Source: Mediterraneibacter agrestimuris (lineage in GTDB: Bacteria > Bacillota > Clostridia > Lachnospirales > Lachnospiraceae). From it: 64,000 bases of DNA. This document shows positions 1 through 8,578 of the stretch, piece after piece. The DNA is taken from assembly GCF_943193195.1 (NCBI RefSeq), contig NZ_CALPDG010000002.1:140369-204368 (forward strand), given 5' to 3'. How positions within the stretch are numbered: the stretch's first letter is position 1; each line of letters begins with the position of its first letter. The notes beneath the pieces were generated by a model. The model saw only the letters and a program-made list of their open reading frames with translations, did no database searches and had not been told where the DNA came from. The translations under genes were made by a program, and so were the position numbers.

Positions 1-498
1 AAAATCTACATGACCGATATTTACTTGAAATTCCTTCAGTCCGACCTTTTTCAATCCGTCTACAAGCATGGCGATCATCTCTGCATCAGCTTCAATAGAG
101 TCCTCACCGATCAGTTCAGCGCCAAGCTGGGTATTTTCCTTTAGTCTTCCTTGATAACTGAAATGATTGATAAAGGTATTCCCGATGTAACACAAACGAA
201 CCGGAAAATCTTCATCTTCAAATAAGGTTGCTGCTGCTCTCGCGATAGACGGCGTAATATCAGGGCGCAGAGAAAGTGTATTGCCCTCTCTGTCAAAAAA
301 CTTATACAGTTCCCGCGAAGAAATTGTTCCAATCTCTTCGCGGAACACATCAAAATATTCAAATGTCGGTGTCTGGATATCCTGATATCCGTATAAATGT
401 AACGTATTATGGAGCTTTTCCTGCACCGTCAGCTTCTTTCTGCATTCTGTATTATAGATATCCCGGACCCCTTCGGGAGTATGTAATTTCTGTTCCAT
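1..498 (-). CDS. hisZ: ATP phosphoribosyltransferase regulatory subunit HisZ (3' end cut off by the window)
   Basis: HisZ is a catalytically inactive HisRS paralogue that binds the short form of HisG and activates and regulates the first step of histidine synthesis. Read from the ATG at 498 there are 166 codons, and the gene runs off the window edge on a codon boundary. The class II synthetase-like fold is visible: TPEGVRD at residues 7-13, LRPDITPSIARAA near 77-89, and QLGAELIG near 124-131. The RPDITPSIAR form, in place of the HisRS RPEGT motif, favours HisZ over histidyl-tRNA synthetase. An AAGGTG ribosome binding site lies just upstream. A consensus promoter precedes it in the 3' end of recU, so the gene probably starts a his transcript running out of the window. 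Only the N-terminal half is visible. Confidence 0.9.
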   Translation of the reverse strand, partial: MEQKLHTPEGVRDIYNTECRKKLTVQEKLHNTLHLYGYQDIQTPTFEYFDVFREEIGTISSRELYKFFDREGNTLSLRPDITPSIARAAATLFEDEDFPVRLCYIGNTFINHFSYQGRLKENTQLGAELIGEDSIEADAEMIAMLVDGLKKVGLKEFQVNIGHVDF

Positions 499-544
499 AA
501 AAAACACCTTCACTTTATCGTAGTAAATCGCTAAATCATACACA

Positions 545-573
545 ATTATACGAAGTTTTTACGGCATTGTCAA
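545..573 (-). promoter_or_regulatory. Sigma-A promoter of hisZ
   Basis: On the minus strand this reads TTGACA (568-573), a 17-bp spacer, then TATAAT (545-550): a perfect vegetative consensus. Transcription would start near 538, leaving a leader of about 40 nt before the hisZ ATG at 498, too short for a T-box. The -35 box overlaps the last codons of recU. Confidence 0.88.
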
Positions 574-1124
574 GAAGGAAGTATTAATGACTTTTCTCTA
601 TCATCCAAATCCTTTTGTATGTAGTCCAGATAAGGGACATAACAATTGTTTTTGAAAGGCATAAAGTATGCCTCTGCCAACTCTTCTATACGGAAGCTCT
701 TCCGCCCACCCTGGCGTGCCCTCTCCCAAAAGGCTTTAATTTCCTGAAACCTCATATAATAAAGTGTATTTCTGGCGCTGTAGTAAAGAATCAAAAAAGA
801 AATCCCACCCTGTTTTTCAAATTTTTCCATGAATGTCATCTGATGTTCATGGATATTTTGCAGCGGAAACGTATCTGCGCTGCATTCTTTTGCATCAAAG
901 CAGACAGGAATCCCCTGTACTGTTCCGATGTAATCCACGGTGCTTATTTTGTCAAAATATGCCAGCGTAATATGCCGTCTTTCTTTATCAATTTTCACTG
1001 GCGTAATCGGTGTGGGAATTTTCTGGATCAGAGCAAGCCCCAATTCATCATATCGGTCATTTGTATGATTGATAAATTCCTCCAGCGTGGAACCTCGTAA
1101 CCCTCTTGAACTCCATGTTGCCAT
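570..1124 (-). CDS. recU: Holliday junction resolvase RecU
   Basis: RecU is the Firmicutes Holliday-junction resolving endonuclease, acting after RuvAB branch migration (ruvA and ruvB are at 27-29 kb here). The 184-residue product begins with the conserved RGSTLEEFINHTN block (10-22). It carries the nuclease core STVDYIG (61-67, Asp64) and CFDAKEC (75-81, Asp77 and Lys79), then FPLQNIHEHQ and the GGISFLI strand. Length is usual for the family. The ATG at 1124 has GAGGAT six bases upstream. In many Firmicutes recU neighbours a PBP gene; here it stands alone between hisZ and a pseudouridine synthase, and its 3' end holds the hisZ promoter. Confidence 0.95.
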   Translation of the reverse strand: MATWSSRGLRGSTLEEFINHTNDRYDELGLALIQKIPTPITPVKIDKERRHITLAYFDKISTVDYIGTVQGIPVCFDAKECSADTFPLQNIHEHQMTFMEKFEKQGGISFLILYYSARNTLYYMRFQEIKAFWERARQGGRKSFRIEELAEAYFMPFKNNCYVPYLDYIQKDLDDREKSLILPS

Positions 1125-1201
1125 TTTCAGATCCTCATATATTATATATTTATTCTATCATATAACAGACTATTTCTGTATAAAATGAACTTCACCCCTT
1201 C

Positions 1202-1268
1202 GTTATTGTTCACAGCTTGCTGCTGTGCACAGTAACAGAATTTGTGCATTTCAACATTGAACAGTTAC
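1202..1268. repeat. Short copy of the GTTAC palindromic element family, forming the 3' end of the next gene
   Basis: This 67-bp copy starts with GTTATTGTTCACAGC and ends with TTGAACAGTTAC, the inverted ends of the dispersed family. It keeps the left-end hairpin (GTTCACAGCTTGCTGCTGTGCAC) but lacks the central hairpin. ACCCCTTC on the left and AATCCTTC on the right match at 6 of 8 positions, a decayed target duplication. The terminal GTTAC read on the minus strand gives GTAAC, whose TAA is the stop codon of the RluA-family gene. Confidence 0.75.
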
Positions 1269-2239
1269 AATCCTTCTTCCTTACAAATCCGTTTAAACAT
1301 TTCCGGTGGTTCCGCAAAAAATATTTTTTCCGATACAGTTCCGAGTGAACCGCTAAGCTTCGGCATTTCCAGACAATATGCATGCAAAAGCTGATAGTTC
1401 AGCCCGTATTGTTGTTGATAAACATCATTTACCGCACGATTGCCATACTTGTAATCCCCAAGTATCGGATGCCCGATGCTTGCCAGATGAGCACGAATTT
1501 GGTGAGTTTTTCCCGTAATCAGATGTACCTTTAGAAGTGTCGCGGATTTCCCGACAGCAAGGGGTCGGTATTCTGTTTCAATGGCGGTACTTCCCGGAAC
1601 CTCTCTGCTTAGGATCTCCACTTTATTTGTCTTCTCGTCTTTATGTAAAAATCCGCAGATATGCTTTCCCTTTTCTACTTTCCCCGCAACCGGACAGAGA
1701 TAATATTTTGCCAGAGCTCTCTCCTTAAAAAGACGGCTCAGTTCCTGCAAACCGGCAAGACTTTTTCCTGCCGCTAAAAGTCCGCTTGTATTCCGGTCCA
1801 GACGGTTGCAGACGGACGGACGGAAGGTCCGCAGTTCTTCCTCACAAAGCTGTCCCGAATGAAGCAGATATCCGATCAGGTACTCTACCGCGGAGACATC
1901 TGTTTCTTTTGCCTTCTGTGAGAGCATTCCGACAGGTTTATTAAAAAGAAGAATATGATCATCCTCATAGATGATATCCAATTTTTCTATTTTCACATCA
2001 GAAATAGTCTGTACTGCTTTTTCGGAAAATTTCTCAATCGTTTCATCTGACAGAAAAAGCTTTATGCTGTCGCCTATATTCAGTTTTTCCTGACCCGTTG
2101 CTTTTTTCCCGTTCAGCACAATATTTTTCTTGCGAAGCATTTTATAGAGAAAGCCTTTCGGCGCTTCCCGTAAAAACTTTCCGAGAAATTTATCCAGACG
2201 CTGACCGGATTCATTTTCCGTAACTTTCAATTCCTGCAT
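1265..2239 (-). CDS. RluA-family 23S rRNA pseudouridine synthase
   Basis: Pseudouridine synthases of the RluA family isomerise specific uridines in 23S rRNA or tRNA. The 324-residue product has an N-terminal S4 RNA-binding domain (about 12-60) and the catalytic motif NRLDRNTSG at 145-153, with Asp148 as nucleophile. The family C-motif THQIRAHLASIGHPILGDYKYG follows near 245-266. First residue of the motif is Asn rather than the usual His, which some members share. Which uridine is modified cannot be told; RluC/RluD/YlyB-like is the closest label. The stop codon is supplied by an inserted palindromic repeat, so the last residues may differ from related strains. Confidence 0.9.
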   Translation of the reverse strand: MQELKVTENESGQRLDKFLGKFLREAPKGFLYKMLRKKNIVLNGKKATGQEKLNIGDSIKLFLSDETIEKFSEKAVQTISDVKIEKLDIIYEDDHILLFNKPVGMLSQKAKETDVSAVEYLIGYLLHSGQLCEEELRTFRPSVCNRLDRNTSGLLAAGKSLAGLQELSRLFKERALAKYYLCPVAGKVEKGKHICGFLHKDEKTNKVEILSREVPGSTAIETEYRPLAVGKSATLLKVHLITGKTHQIRAHLASIGHPILGDYKYGNRAVNDVYQQQYGLNYQLLHAYCLEMPKLSGSLGTVSEKIFFAEPPEMFKRICKEEGL

Positions 2240-2257
2240 TGTATCTGTCCAATCCTG

Positions 2258-2836
2258 TTATAATGAAATATTCATAATTACGTTTGCGACTTTCATTTCA
2301 TGGGCTTTTCTGTCTTCTTTTTCTACCGCTGCAATATTCTCCAGCCCTTCTGCCCTGGCAAGAAAACCTTTATATTGATTCATCAGCTTTACCGACACAT
2401 TCTGAAAATGGTTTTGTACCAATATATTTTTTATATGTTTTGCGGCATAATCTAAATCCACTTTTGTATCAGACGTATAGCCAAACACCTTGTCCCCTGA
2501 AATTACAATTGCATCTATAGGCATGATTTTCTCAGTGCTTGTAACAACCAATTCAAACAGCAGATACAGATGAGGGCATTTTTCTTCCACCTCTGCTGCA
2601 AGTTCCGGTTTAACAGAACGATGTGGCAGACGTGTGATCACACCAACAAGTGCCGTACATGCCGGAAGGCAGCCCACAATCGCAGCGACCGTCAGTAGAT
2701 TCTTGTTAGAACCGGTCTGGCTGTAACCCAGAAAATATACTGCCGCAACCAGCATAAAATATATAATTGTACGGAGTATTTCGGCTTTCAGCTTATACTC
2801 CAGATATCCCGGCGTACCCTTTTCACATTTTTTCAT
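2258..2836 (-). CDS. Conserved two-helix membrane protein of unknown function
   Basis: I do not recognise this 192-residue protein. Two hydrophobic stretches, roughly residues 22-40 and 45-66, form a membrane hairpin; the remaining two thirds is soluble and mixed alpha/beta, presumably cytoplasmic. The ATG directly abuts the TAA of the upstream SDR gene (TAAATG), and AAAGGAG lies 11 bases upstream inside that gene, so the two are translated from one transcript. No Cys clusters or catalytic motifs stand out. The gene ends 18 bases before the RluA-type gene. Confidence 0.7.
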   Translation of the reverse strand: MKKCEKGTPGYLEYKLKAEILRTIIYFMLVAAVYFLGYSQTGSNKNLLTVAAIVGCLPACTALVGVITRLPHRSVKPELAAEVEEKCPHLYLLFELVVTSTEKIMPIDAIVISGDKVFGYTSDTKVDLDYAAKHIKNILVQNHFQNVSVKLMNQYKGFLARAEGLENIAAVEKEDRKAHEMKVANVIMNISL

Positions 2837-3616
2837 TTATTGTCTGTCTCCTTTGCAGCCCATCGTCTCCAGTTTCAAAATCAGACTATGAGGAACGAAT
2901 TTTGAGGCAATTCTTGCCCCTTTCATGGCAGTTCCGTATACAGACATTCCTTTACCCCTGCGGCTGTCGATCAGTGCTTTTCGTACCACGTCCGGAGACT
3001 TTGCCATAACCATCTGCTTCCAGACATTCTCAATTCTGCCGGAAACATCAAAAAACTCTGTATCCACAGGTCCGGGACAAACAGCCGTTACAACAATACC
3101 CTTTTGTCTCACTTCTTCTCCCAGCGCCCTGCTAAAGCTCAATACATAAGACTTGGTTGCTGCATAAACTGTAAATAAGGGCTGCGGGCAAAAAGCCGCA
3201 GCTGAAGCCAGATTGATGATTCTGCTTCCCTTTGACATAAAAGGCATACAATAAAATGTCATACGGGATAAAGCAATACAATTCAGATCGATCATTTCGA
3301 GCTGTATATTCTTATCTTCTCCGAGAATCTCTTCCACACTTCCACACTTTCCAAAACCCGCAGCATTCACCAGCATACGGATATCTGGCTGTTCCTTTGA
3401 AAGTGCCTCTTTTAAAGCAGCATTTACCGGCCGTTTCAATAAGTCTCCTTCAAAAATACGGAGAGGGACAATAGACACATACTGCAATTCCTGTAACCGC
3501 TCCCCTCTTCTTGCTATGACCCATATTTCATCCAGCGTGCGGTAAAAATATCCGATCTGTTTTACAAACTCTCTTCCCATACCTGAAGAAGCCCCTGTTA
3601 CTATGGCAATTTTCAC
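2837..3616 (-). CDS. Short-chain dehydrogenase/reductase (SDR) family oxidoreductase
   Basis: This is a classical SDR enzyme of 259 residues using NAD(P)H; the substrate is unknown. The cofactor motif TGASSGMG is at 7-14, NAAG at 84-87, the catalytic Ser near 138 and YAATK (Tyr151, Lys155) follow, and PGPV in the CPGPVDTEFF segment is the usual post-catalytic loop. Translation starts at a GTG (3616) preceded by AAGGTG. The C-terminal residues 215-259 hold a hydrophobic segment (SKFVPHSLILKLE), so the enzyme could be membrane-associated. It is coupled to the downstream two-helix protein. Confidence 0.88.
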   Translation of the reverse strand: MKIAIVTGASSGMGREFVKQIGYFYRTLDEIWVIARRGERLQELQYVSIVPLRIFEGDLLKRPVNAALKEALSKEQPDIRMLVNAAGFGKCGSVEEILGEDKNIQLEMIDLNCIALSRMTFYCMPFMSKGSRIINLASAAAFCPQPLFTVYAATKSYVLSFSRALGEEVRQKGIVVTAVCPGPVDTEFFDVSGRIENVWKQMVMAKSPDVVRKALIDSRRGKGMSVYGTAMKGARIASKFVPHSLILKLETMGCKGDRQ

Positions 3617-3620
3617 TTTT

Positions 3621-5582
3621 TCACCTTCTTTTTTTATTATTACAATTGTTGATCATCTGTTTTTTTGAACTACTCTTCATGCTCTGATTTTTAACATTTT
3701 TTCTGTTTTTATTCTGCGGCACAGGAATCTTTTTGTTTGTCTTCTTTTTCCCTTTCTCCTGTACCGCACGTTTCTCACTTACAAACTGCCGCGGATGAAT
3801 CAGGCACTTTTCATCAAATCCGATCAAGTCCCTGCGTCCTGCTTTGAGAAGGGCTTCCTTTACCAGTTCGTAATTTGCCGGATTACGATATTGAATGAGA
3901 GCACGCTGCATTGCTTTTTCATGAGGATTCTTCGGCACATACACCTCGGTCATTGTCCTCGGATCTAAACCTGTATAGTACATACAGGTAGAAATAGTAG
4001 ACGGGGTCGGATAAAAGTCCTGCACCTGTTCCGGCATATATCCCATATCCCGGCAATATTCCGCCAGTTCCGCTGCTTCCTTTAAAGTAGAACCAGGGTG
4101 GGAAGACATCAGATAAGGAACCAGATACTGTTCCTTCCCAATTTTTTCCGTCATTTTAAAAAACTGTTTTACAAATGTTTCATATACTCGGTTTTCCGGT
4201 TTTCCCATCTTTTCCAGAACCACATCAGACACATGCTCGGGCGCTACTTTGAGCTGACCGCTGACATGATAAGTACACAAATCTCTCAGGAAAACAGAGT
4301 CATTCTCAGCCAGCAGATAATCAAACCGGATTCCTGAACGGATAAAGACCTTTTTGACTTTCGGAAGCTCCCGTAATTTCTTAAGCAGCCGCACATAGTC
4401 ACTATGGTCTGCATTCAGATTTCTGCAAGGTTTTGGGAATAAGCATTGCTTTGCCGTGCAGACACCCTTTTCCAGCTGCTTTTTGCAGGAGGGTTGACGA
4501 AAGTTTGCAGTTGGTCCTCCTACATCGTGAATAAATCCCTTGAAATCCTTTTCATTTGTCATTCCTTCTGCTTCCCTTATCAGAGATTCATGGCTTCTTG
4601 ACTGTACGATCCGCCCCTGATGAAAGGTCAGGGCACAGAAGTTGCAACCGCCAAAACATCCTCTGCTGCTTGTCAGACTGAATTTGATTTCCGCTATTGC
4701 CGGAACACCGCCTGACTTTTTATAAGACGGATGAAACGTCCGCATATAGGGTAATGCATAGATATCATCCATTTCCATTGTTGTCAATGGTTTTGCAGGC
4801 GGATTTTGTACCACATACAAATGCTCCGAATAACTTTCTGCCATCCGTTTTCCTGAAAACGGATCTGTGTTGCAGTACTGGGTATAAAAACTCTCTGCAT
4901 ATTTTCGTTTATCTTTTTTTATTTCCTCAAAAGACGGCAATTCTATTGCATCGTAAACAGCTTCTCTGTCCTTTACCTTTACTACGGTTCCGTCGATATA
5001 AGTAATATCTGAAACAGCTATTCCCGCATCCAGCGCTTCCGCAATCTCCAAAATAGAATGTTCTCCCATTCCGTAGGAAATGATATCTGCTCCGGAATCC
5101 AGTAATATGGAGCGTTTTATTTTATTGGACCAGTAGTCATAATGTGCCATACGGCGCAGACTGGCCTCAATTCCTCCCAAGATCACAGGGACCTGTTTGT
5201 AAGTCTGGCGAATCAGATTACCATAGACAACAGCCGCATAATCGGGACGCTTTCCCATCACACCTCCAGGGGTGTAGGCATCATTTTTTCGGTGTTTTTT
5301 GGATACTGAATAATGATTGACCATAGAGTCCATATTACCCGCACTAACGAGAAATCCCAGTCTCGGTTCGCCGTACACTGTCACACTGCTTTTATCTTTC
5401 CAGTCCGGTTGGGAAATGATTCCCACTTGATATCCGCGTGATTCTAACAGTCGGCTGATAATGGCATGCCCAAAAGAGGGATGATCCACATAAGCATCTC
5501 CGATCACATAAACGAAATCCACCTGATTCCATCCACGTTTTTCCATATCCTCCCTGCAAACGGGCAAAAAATCTTGTTTCAT
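3621..5582 (-). CDS. YgiQ family radical SAM protein
   Basis: YgiQ proteins are large radical SAM enzymes with an N-terminal UPF0313 domain and a C-terminal DUF3362 domain; their reaction is not established. The iron-sulphur/SAM motif CFGGCNFC (CxxxCxxC) is at about residues 309-316. The N-terminal half has family-typical blocks such as GDAYVDHPSFGHAII and GGIEASLRRMAHYDYW. The tail after about 600 is very lysine- and asparagine-rich (GKKKTNKK, NKNRKNVKN) and looks disordered. I start at the ATG at 5582, six bases after GGAG, rather than at an upstream in-frame TTG. It follows the HAD gene after 23 bases. Confidence 0.9.
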   Translation of the reverse strand: MKQDFLPVCREDMEKRGWNQVDFVYVIGDAYVDHPSFGHAIISRLLESRGYQVGIISQPDWKDKSSVTVYGEPRLGFLVSAGNMDSMVNHYSVSKKHRKNDAYTPGGVMGKRPDYAAVVYGNLIRQTYKQVPVILGGIEASLRRMAHYDYWSNKIKRSILLDSGADIISYGMGEHSILEIAEALDAGIAVSDITYIDGTVVKVKDREAVYDAIELPSFEEIKKDKRKYAESFYTQYCNTDPFSGKRMAESYSEHLYVVQNPPAKPLTTMEMDDIYALPYMRTFHPSYKKSGGVPAIAEIKFSLTSSRGCFGGCNFCALTFHQGRIVQSRSHESLIREAEGMTNEKDFKGFIHDVGGPTANFRQPSCKKQLEKGVCTAKQCLFPKPCRNLNADHSDYVRLLKKLRELPKVKKVFIRSGIRFDYLLAENDSVFLRDLCTYHVSGQLKVAPEHVSDVVLEKMGKPENRVYETFVKQFFKMTEKIGKEQYLVPYLMSSHPGSTLKEAAELAEYCRDMGYMPEQVQDFYPTPSTISTCMYYTGLDPRTMTEVYVPKNPHEKAMQRALIQYRNPANYELVKEALLKAGRRDLIGFDEKCLIHPRQFVSEKRAVQEKGKKKTNKKIPVPQNKNRKNVKNQSMKSSSKKQMINNCNNKKRR

Positions 5583-5605
5583 CTTTCTCTCCAATTATTT
5601 CATTC

Positions 5606-6253
5606 TTAAACAACTTCGGAATAATGACAGATGTAATAATCAGCAAGAGCGCGTTTTTCCTCTTCCTGCGGTCTGGAAAATTCATCTTCCACAGCACAGA
5701 CTGTCATTCCGGCATTCTTTCCCGCCATAATTCCGCTTGGGATATCTTCAAATACAAGACATTCCGACGGTTCCACCTGTAAATCTTCCGCCGCCTTCAG
5801 ATATACATCCGGCGCAGGCTTTCCCCTCTTCACCTCGCAGGAAGTCCTCACTGTATCAAAATAATCCCGGATGTGTAACGCGTCCAGTACCGCCTCTGCC
5901 AATTCTCTTGCATTACTGGTGGCAATTCCCATACGGATTCCCACCTGTTTCATCCGCTGTAAAAATTCACCAGCTCCAGGTTTTAACGGCACCTTTGTAC
6001 AGTATAGTTCCATAGTCATTTCCTGCCACTCTTGTTTCACATCTTCAACAGTACAAGTAAGCTGTGGGAAGGTGTCCAGAAAATACTGGGCAGTTTCCGT
6101 GAAACTCATCCCTTCAATCTCCTTGTGAAAATTTTCCGGCATCGTCAGGTTATATTTTTTCATATAAATATCATCTACTTCAGGCCACAGCCACATGGAA
6201 TCTACCAGTGAGCCGTCCATATCAAAAATAACTGCTTTTTTTCCTGTCAGCAT
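5606..6253 (-). CDS. HAD family hydrolase (beta-phosphoglucomutase-like phosphatase)
   Basis: This is a HAD-superfamily phosphatase of 215 residues, subfamily IA. Motif I FDMDGSLVDS (10-19) has both catalytic Asp residues; motif II is ATSN near 104-107, the motif III lysine is in KRGKPAPDVYL, and motif IV is FEDIPSGI. The DGSLVDS spacing and KPAPDVY sequence are typical of the YcjU/beta-phosphoglucomutase group, but substrate cannot be predicted. The ATG overlaps the last seven bases of the rsuA-like gene (TTATGCTGA), so translation is coupled. Confidence 0.9.
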   Translation of the reverse strand: MLTGKKAVIFDMDGSLVDSMWLWPEVDDIYMKKYNLTMPENFHKEIEGMSFTETAQYFLDTFPQLTCTVEDVKQEWQEMTMELYCTKVPLKPGAGEFLQRMKQVGIRMGIATSNARELAEAVLDALHIRDYFDTVRTSCEVKRGKPAPDVYLKAAEDLQVEPSECLVFEDIPSGIMAGKNAGMTVCAVEDEFSRPQEEEKRALADYYICHYSEVV

Positions 6254-6954
6254 AACTCTTCAATCTCTTTCTTTGTCAGTTCTCTGTATTCTCCGGTTTT
6301 TAGTTTCTCATCCAGCACAAGACTTCCCATACGCAGACGTTTCAAATATACAACTTCCTTGCCACGGGCATGAAACATCCGTTTTATCTGATGGAAACGT
6401 CCTTCACGGATAGTCAGCTCAACTTCAGATTGACATCTGCTCTGTAAGATCACAAGCATTGCCGGCATCGTTAGCTTCTCATCTCCAATGTCTATTCCCT
6501 CTGCAAATGCCTCCGCGTCTTCCTGTGTAACCTTTCCGTCAATTCTTGCATAATAAGTCTTGTCCACATGCTTTTTGGGTGACAGGAGCCGATGAGCCAG
6601 CGCCCCGTCATTGGTAATCAAAAGAAGTCCTTCGGTGTCCTTATCAAGTCTTCCCACAGGAAATAAATCCTGCCGCTGCTTCCTTGTGATCAAATCCACA
6701 ACCGTTGTTTCTCTTGAATCCTCAGACGCAGAAATAACTCCCGCTGGTTTATTCAGCATATAGTATTCGTATTTTGCATAAAACACCGGATTCCCCTGAT
6801 ACAGAACTTCATCTGTCTCTGTCTCCAGTTTAAACTCCGGTTTTTTTATGATGACGCCATTAACCTGCACAAGCCCTTTCCCAACTGCCTTTTTTACTTC
6901 ACTTCTGGTTCCCTGCCCCATTTCTGTCAGATATTTGTCTAATCTTAGCTTCAT
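6247..6954 (-). CDS. rsuA: RsuA-family 16S rRNA pseudouridine synthase
   Basis: RsuA-type enzymes make pseudouridine 516 in 16S rRNA. The 235-residue product has an N-terminal S4 domain (2-48: RLDKYLTEMG...VKKAVGKGLVQVNG) and the catalytic motif GRLDKDTEGLLLITNDG starting at 101, with nucleophile Asp104, then KTYYARIDG. I place the start at the ATG at 6954 because AAAGGAG sits eight bases upstream; a further in-frame start at 6999 would lie inside an inserted repeat and add 15 unrelated residues. That repeat (6973-7115) has inserted immediately upstream of the ribosome binding site, and its target duplication includes part of it. Confidence 0.92.
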   Translation of the reverse strand: MKLRLDKYLTEMGQGTRSEVKKAVGKGLVQVNGVIIKKPEFKLETETDEVLYQGNPVFYAKYEYYMLNKPAGVISASEDSRETTVVDLITRKQRQDLFPVGRLDKDTEGLLLITNDGALAHRLLSPKKHVDKTYYARIDGKVTQEDAEAFAEGIDIGDEKLTMPAMLVILQSRCQSEVELTIREGRFHQIKRMFHARGKEVVYLKRLRMGSLVLDEKLKTGEYRELTKKEIEELC

Positions 6955-6972
6955 AAAATATGCTCCTTTTAC

Positions 6973-7115
6973 GTTACTTTTCACACCCGGGCCAGGCACT
7001 ACGCTGCACGGCCCGGACCAGTACAGTATCGGGGCTGGAATCCGGTCTCTTGCCGTAAGGCAACTTTAAATAGACCGGATTCGTTGCTTTGAGCACCGTA
7101 GGTGTGAAAAGTAAC
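6973..7115 (-). repeat. Full-length GTTAC palindromic element (copy A) with perfect 8-bp target duplication
   Basis: This 143-bp non-coding element is bounded by GTTACTTTTCACAC and its exact inverted copy GTGTGAAAAGTAAC. CCTTTTAC occurs directly on both sides (6965-6972 and 7116-7123), a perfect 8-bp target site duplication. Inside are two hairpins: 6987-7016 (CCGGGCC...GGCCCGG) with the family loop TGCAGCGTAGTGC on the minus strand, and 7038-7082 with arms GAATCCGGTCT/AGACCGGATTC. The second hairpin differs by one base from the inverted one at 52489-52532. It encodes no protein and behaves like a MITE. Confidence 0.9.
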
Positions 7116-7140
7116 CCTTTTACACGCCAGACAGTTCTGT

Positions 7141-8535
7141 TTATGACTGCCAGCGCCAGCCGGGCAGATATTTATTCTTCAGCGTCTGGTTCGCAAGTTT
7201 TCCAAATCCCAGAGGATATCCATCCACGCAGACCAGATACCATCCCTTGTCCTTCCTTCCGGTCAGGTCATCTACATCCAGTGTCTCACCTTTTAAATAC
7301 TTGATCACGCGGTCATCTTCCACTGACAAACTTAATATCTTTTTGTATGTCTCTTTGCCAAGACACATTGCCAGCGCCTGACTTGGCTCAAACCGTTTCT
7401 TTTTTAATTCTCCCAGCAAAAGCCCGGAACGCAGGAACCGGACGCCTTTTAATTCCGGCAGTCCTTCCGGCATATAGTAGACACGCTCATCGCGGATATC
7501 AAGACGGCAAAGATCTATCTTCCACGTCAGATCATGAAAAAATTCTTCCAACTCTTCCGGCGCCCTTTTTATCGGTTTTGATGCCTTTACATCAATGACA
7601 GTTTCTGTGGAATGTTCCGCATCTTCCTTTTTCAGTAATGCCAGATAATGTCCTTCTCCCCGCATGCGATGCGGAAAAATACGGACTGTTTTATCCATCT
7701 CCTGCATGCCTGTCTTAGTTTCTTTTGGTCTTCCCTTGGAGAAACCTTCATAACCTTCCATCTCGCAAATTTCAAATTCTGGAAACTGCTCCAGTAAATA
7801 TTCGACTGTCTGCTCATTTTCAAGAGAATCAAAGGTACAGGTGGAATACAAAAGCATTCCTCCAGGTTTTAACATTGCCGCAGCCTGTGTGATAATACTG
7901 CGCTGCAGCTTAGAGAAAAATTCCGGTCCGTGCTCTTCCCACGCTTTCACCATCTTCTTTTCCTTACGGAACATTCCTTCCCCGGAACATGGCGCATCAA
8001 TCAGTATTTTATCAAAATACTCCGGGAAGAACTCTATCAGTTTTCCCGGCTCTTCACTGACCACCATCATATTGCCGATGCCGAAGAGTTCCAGATTCTT
8101 CAGTAGCCCTCTGGCTCTGGAATTGCTGATATCATTGGCGATCAGCACGCCTTTACCGCCAAGCTTTGCCCCCAGTTCAGTTGCCTTGCCGCCCGGCGCC
8201 GCGCACACATCCAGTACCTTATCTCCCGGTTCTACAGGAAGTCTGCTGGCAGGTGTCATAGCGCTTGGCTCCTGCAGATAATACAATCCCGCAAAATAAT
8301 AGGGGTGCTTCGCAGGCTGGTACACACTGCCGTCATAGTAGAATCCGTTTGGAATCCACGGAACGGGTTCCAGAGGCCAGGGCGCGATTTTTAAAAATTC
8401 TTCAACAGAAATCTTCTTTGTATTCACACGCAGACCATAATGCCTCGGTTCTTCATAGCAACGGAGGTAGTCTTCATATTCCTCTCCAAGAAGTGCTTTC
8501 ATTTTTTCTTCAAAAGCAATTGGTAAATTCATCAT
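7141..8535 (-). CDS. RsmF/NOL1-NOP2-sun family rRNA cytosine-5 methyltransferase
   Basis: This 464-residue enzyme transfers a methyl group from SAM to C5 of an rRNA cytosine. The SAM motif VLDVCAAPGGKATEL starts at 107, and the two catalytic cysteines are in DAPCSGEGMFRK (Cys183) and LYSTCTF (Cys233). The C-terminal third matches the RsmF-type extension and ends in the YPLGFGKLANQTLKNKYLPGW segment typical of Firmicutes homologues. RsmF of E. coli acts on 16S C1407; the exact site here is inferred. Start is either of two adjacent ATGs (8535 or 8532) after GAGGAAG. The downstream rsuA-like gene is separated from it by an inserted repeat. Confidence 0.9.
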   Translation of the reverse strand: MMNLPIAFEEKMKALLGEEYEDYLRCYEEPRHYGLRVNTKKISVEEFLKIAPWPLEPVPWIPNGFYYDGSVYQPAKHPYYFAGLYYLQEPSAMTPASRLPVEPGDKVLDVCAAPGGKATELGAKLGGKGVLIANDISNSRARGLLKNLELFGIGNMMVVSEEPGKLIEFFPEYFDKILIDAPCSGEGMFRKEKKMVKAWEEHGPEFFSKLQRSIITQAAAMLKPGGMLLYSTCTFDSLENEQTVEYLLEQFPEFEICEMEGYEGFSKGRPKETKTGMQEMDKTVRIFPHRMRGEGHYLALLKKEDAEHSTETVIDVKASKPIKRAPEELEEFFHDLTWKIDLCRLDIRDERVYYMPEGLPELKGVRFLRSGLLLGELKKKRFEPSQALAMCLGKETYKKILSLSVEDDRVIKYLKGETLDVDDLTGRKDKGWYLVCVDGYPLGFGKLANQTLKNKYLPGWRWQS

Positions 8536-8578
8536 CTTCCTCTTTCATCGAATAACACCTTTGTCATCTGTTGATCAC

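Noticed and set aside
1..498. Histidyl-tRNA synthetase
   Set aside because: The LRPDITPSIARAA motif and QLGAELIG fit HisZ; HisRS has RPEGT in this place.
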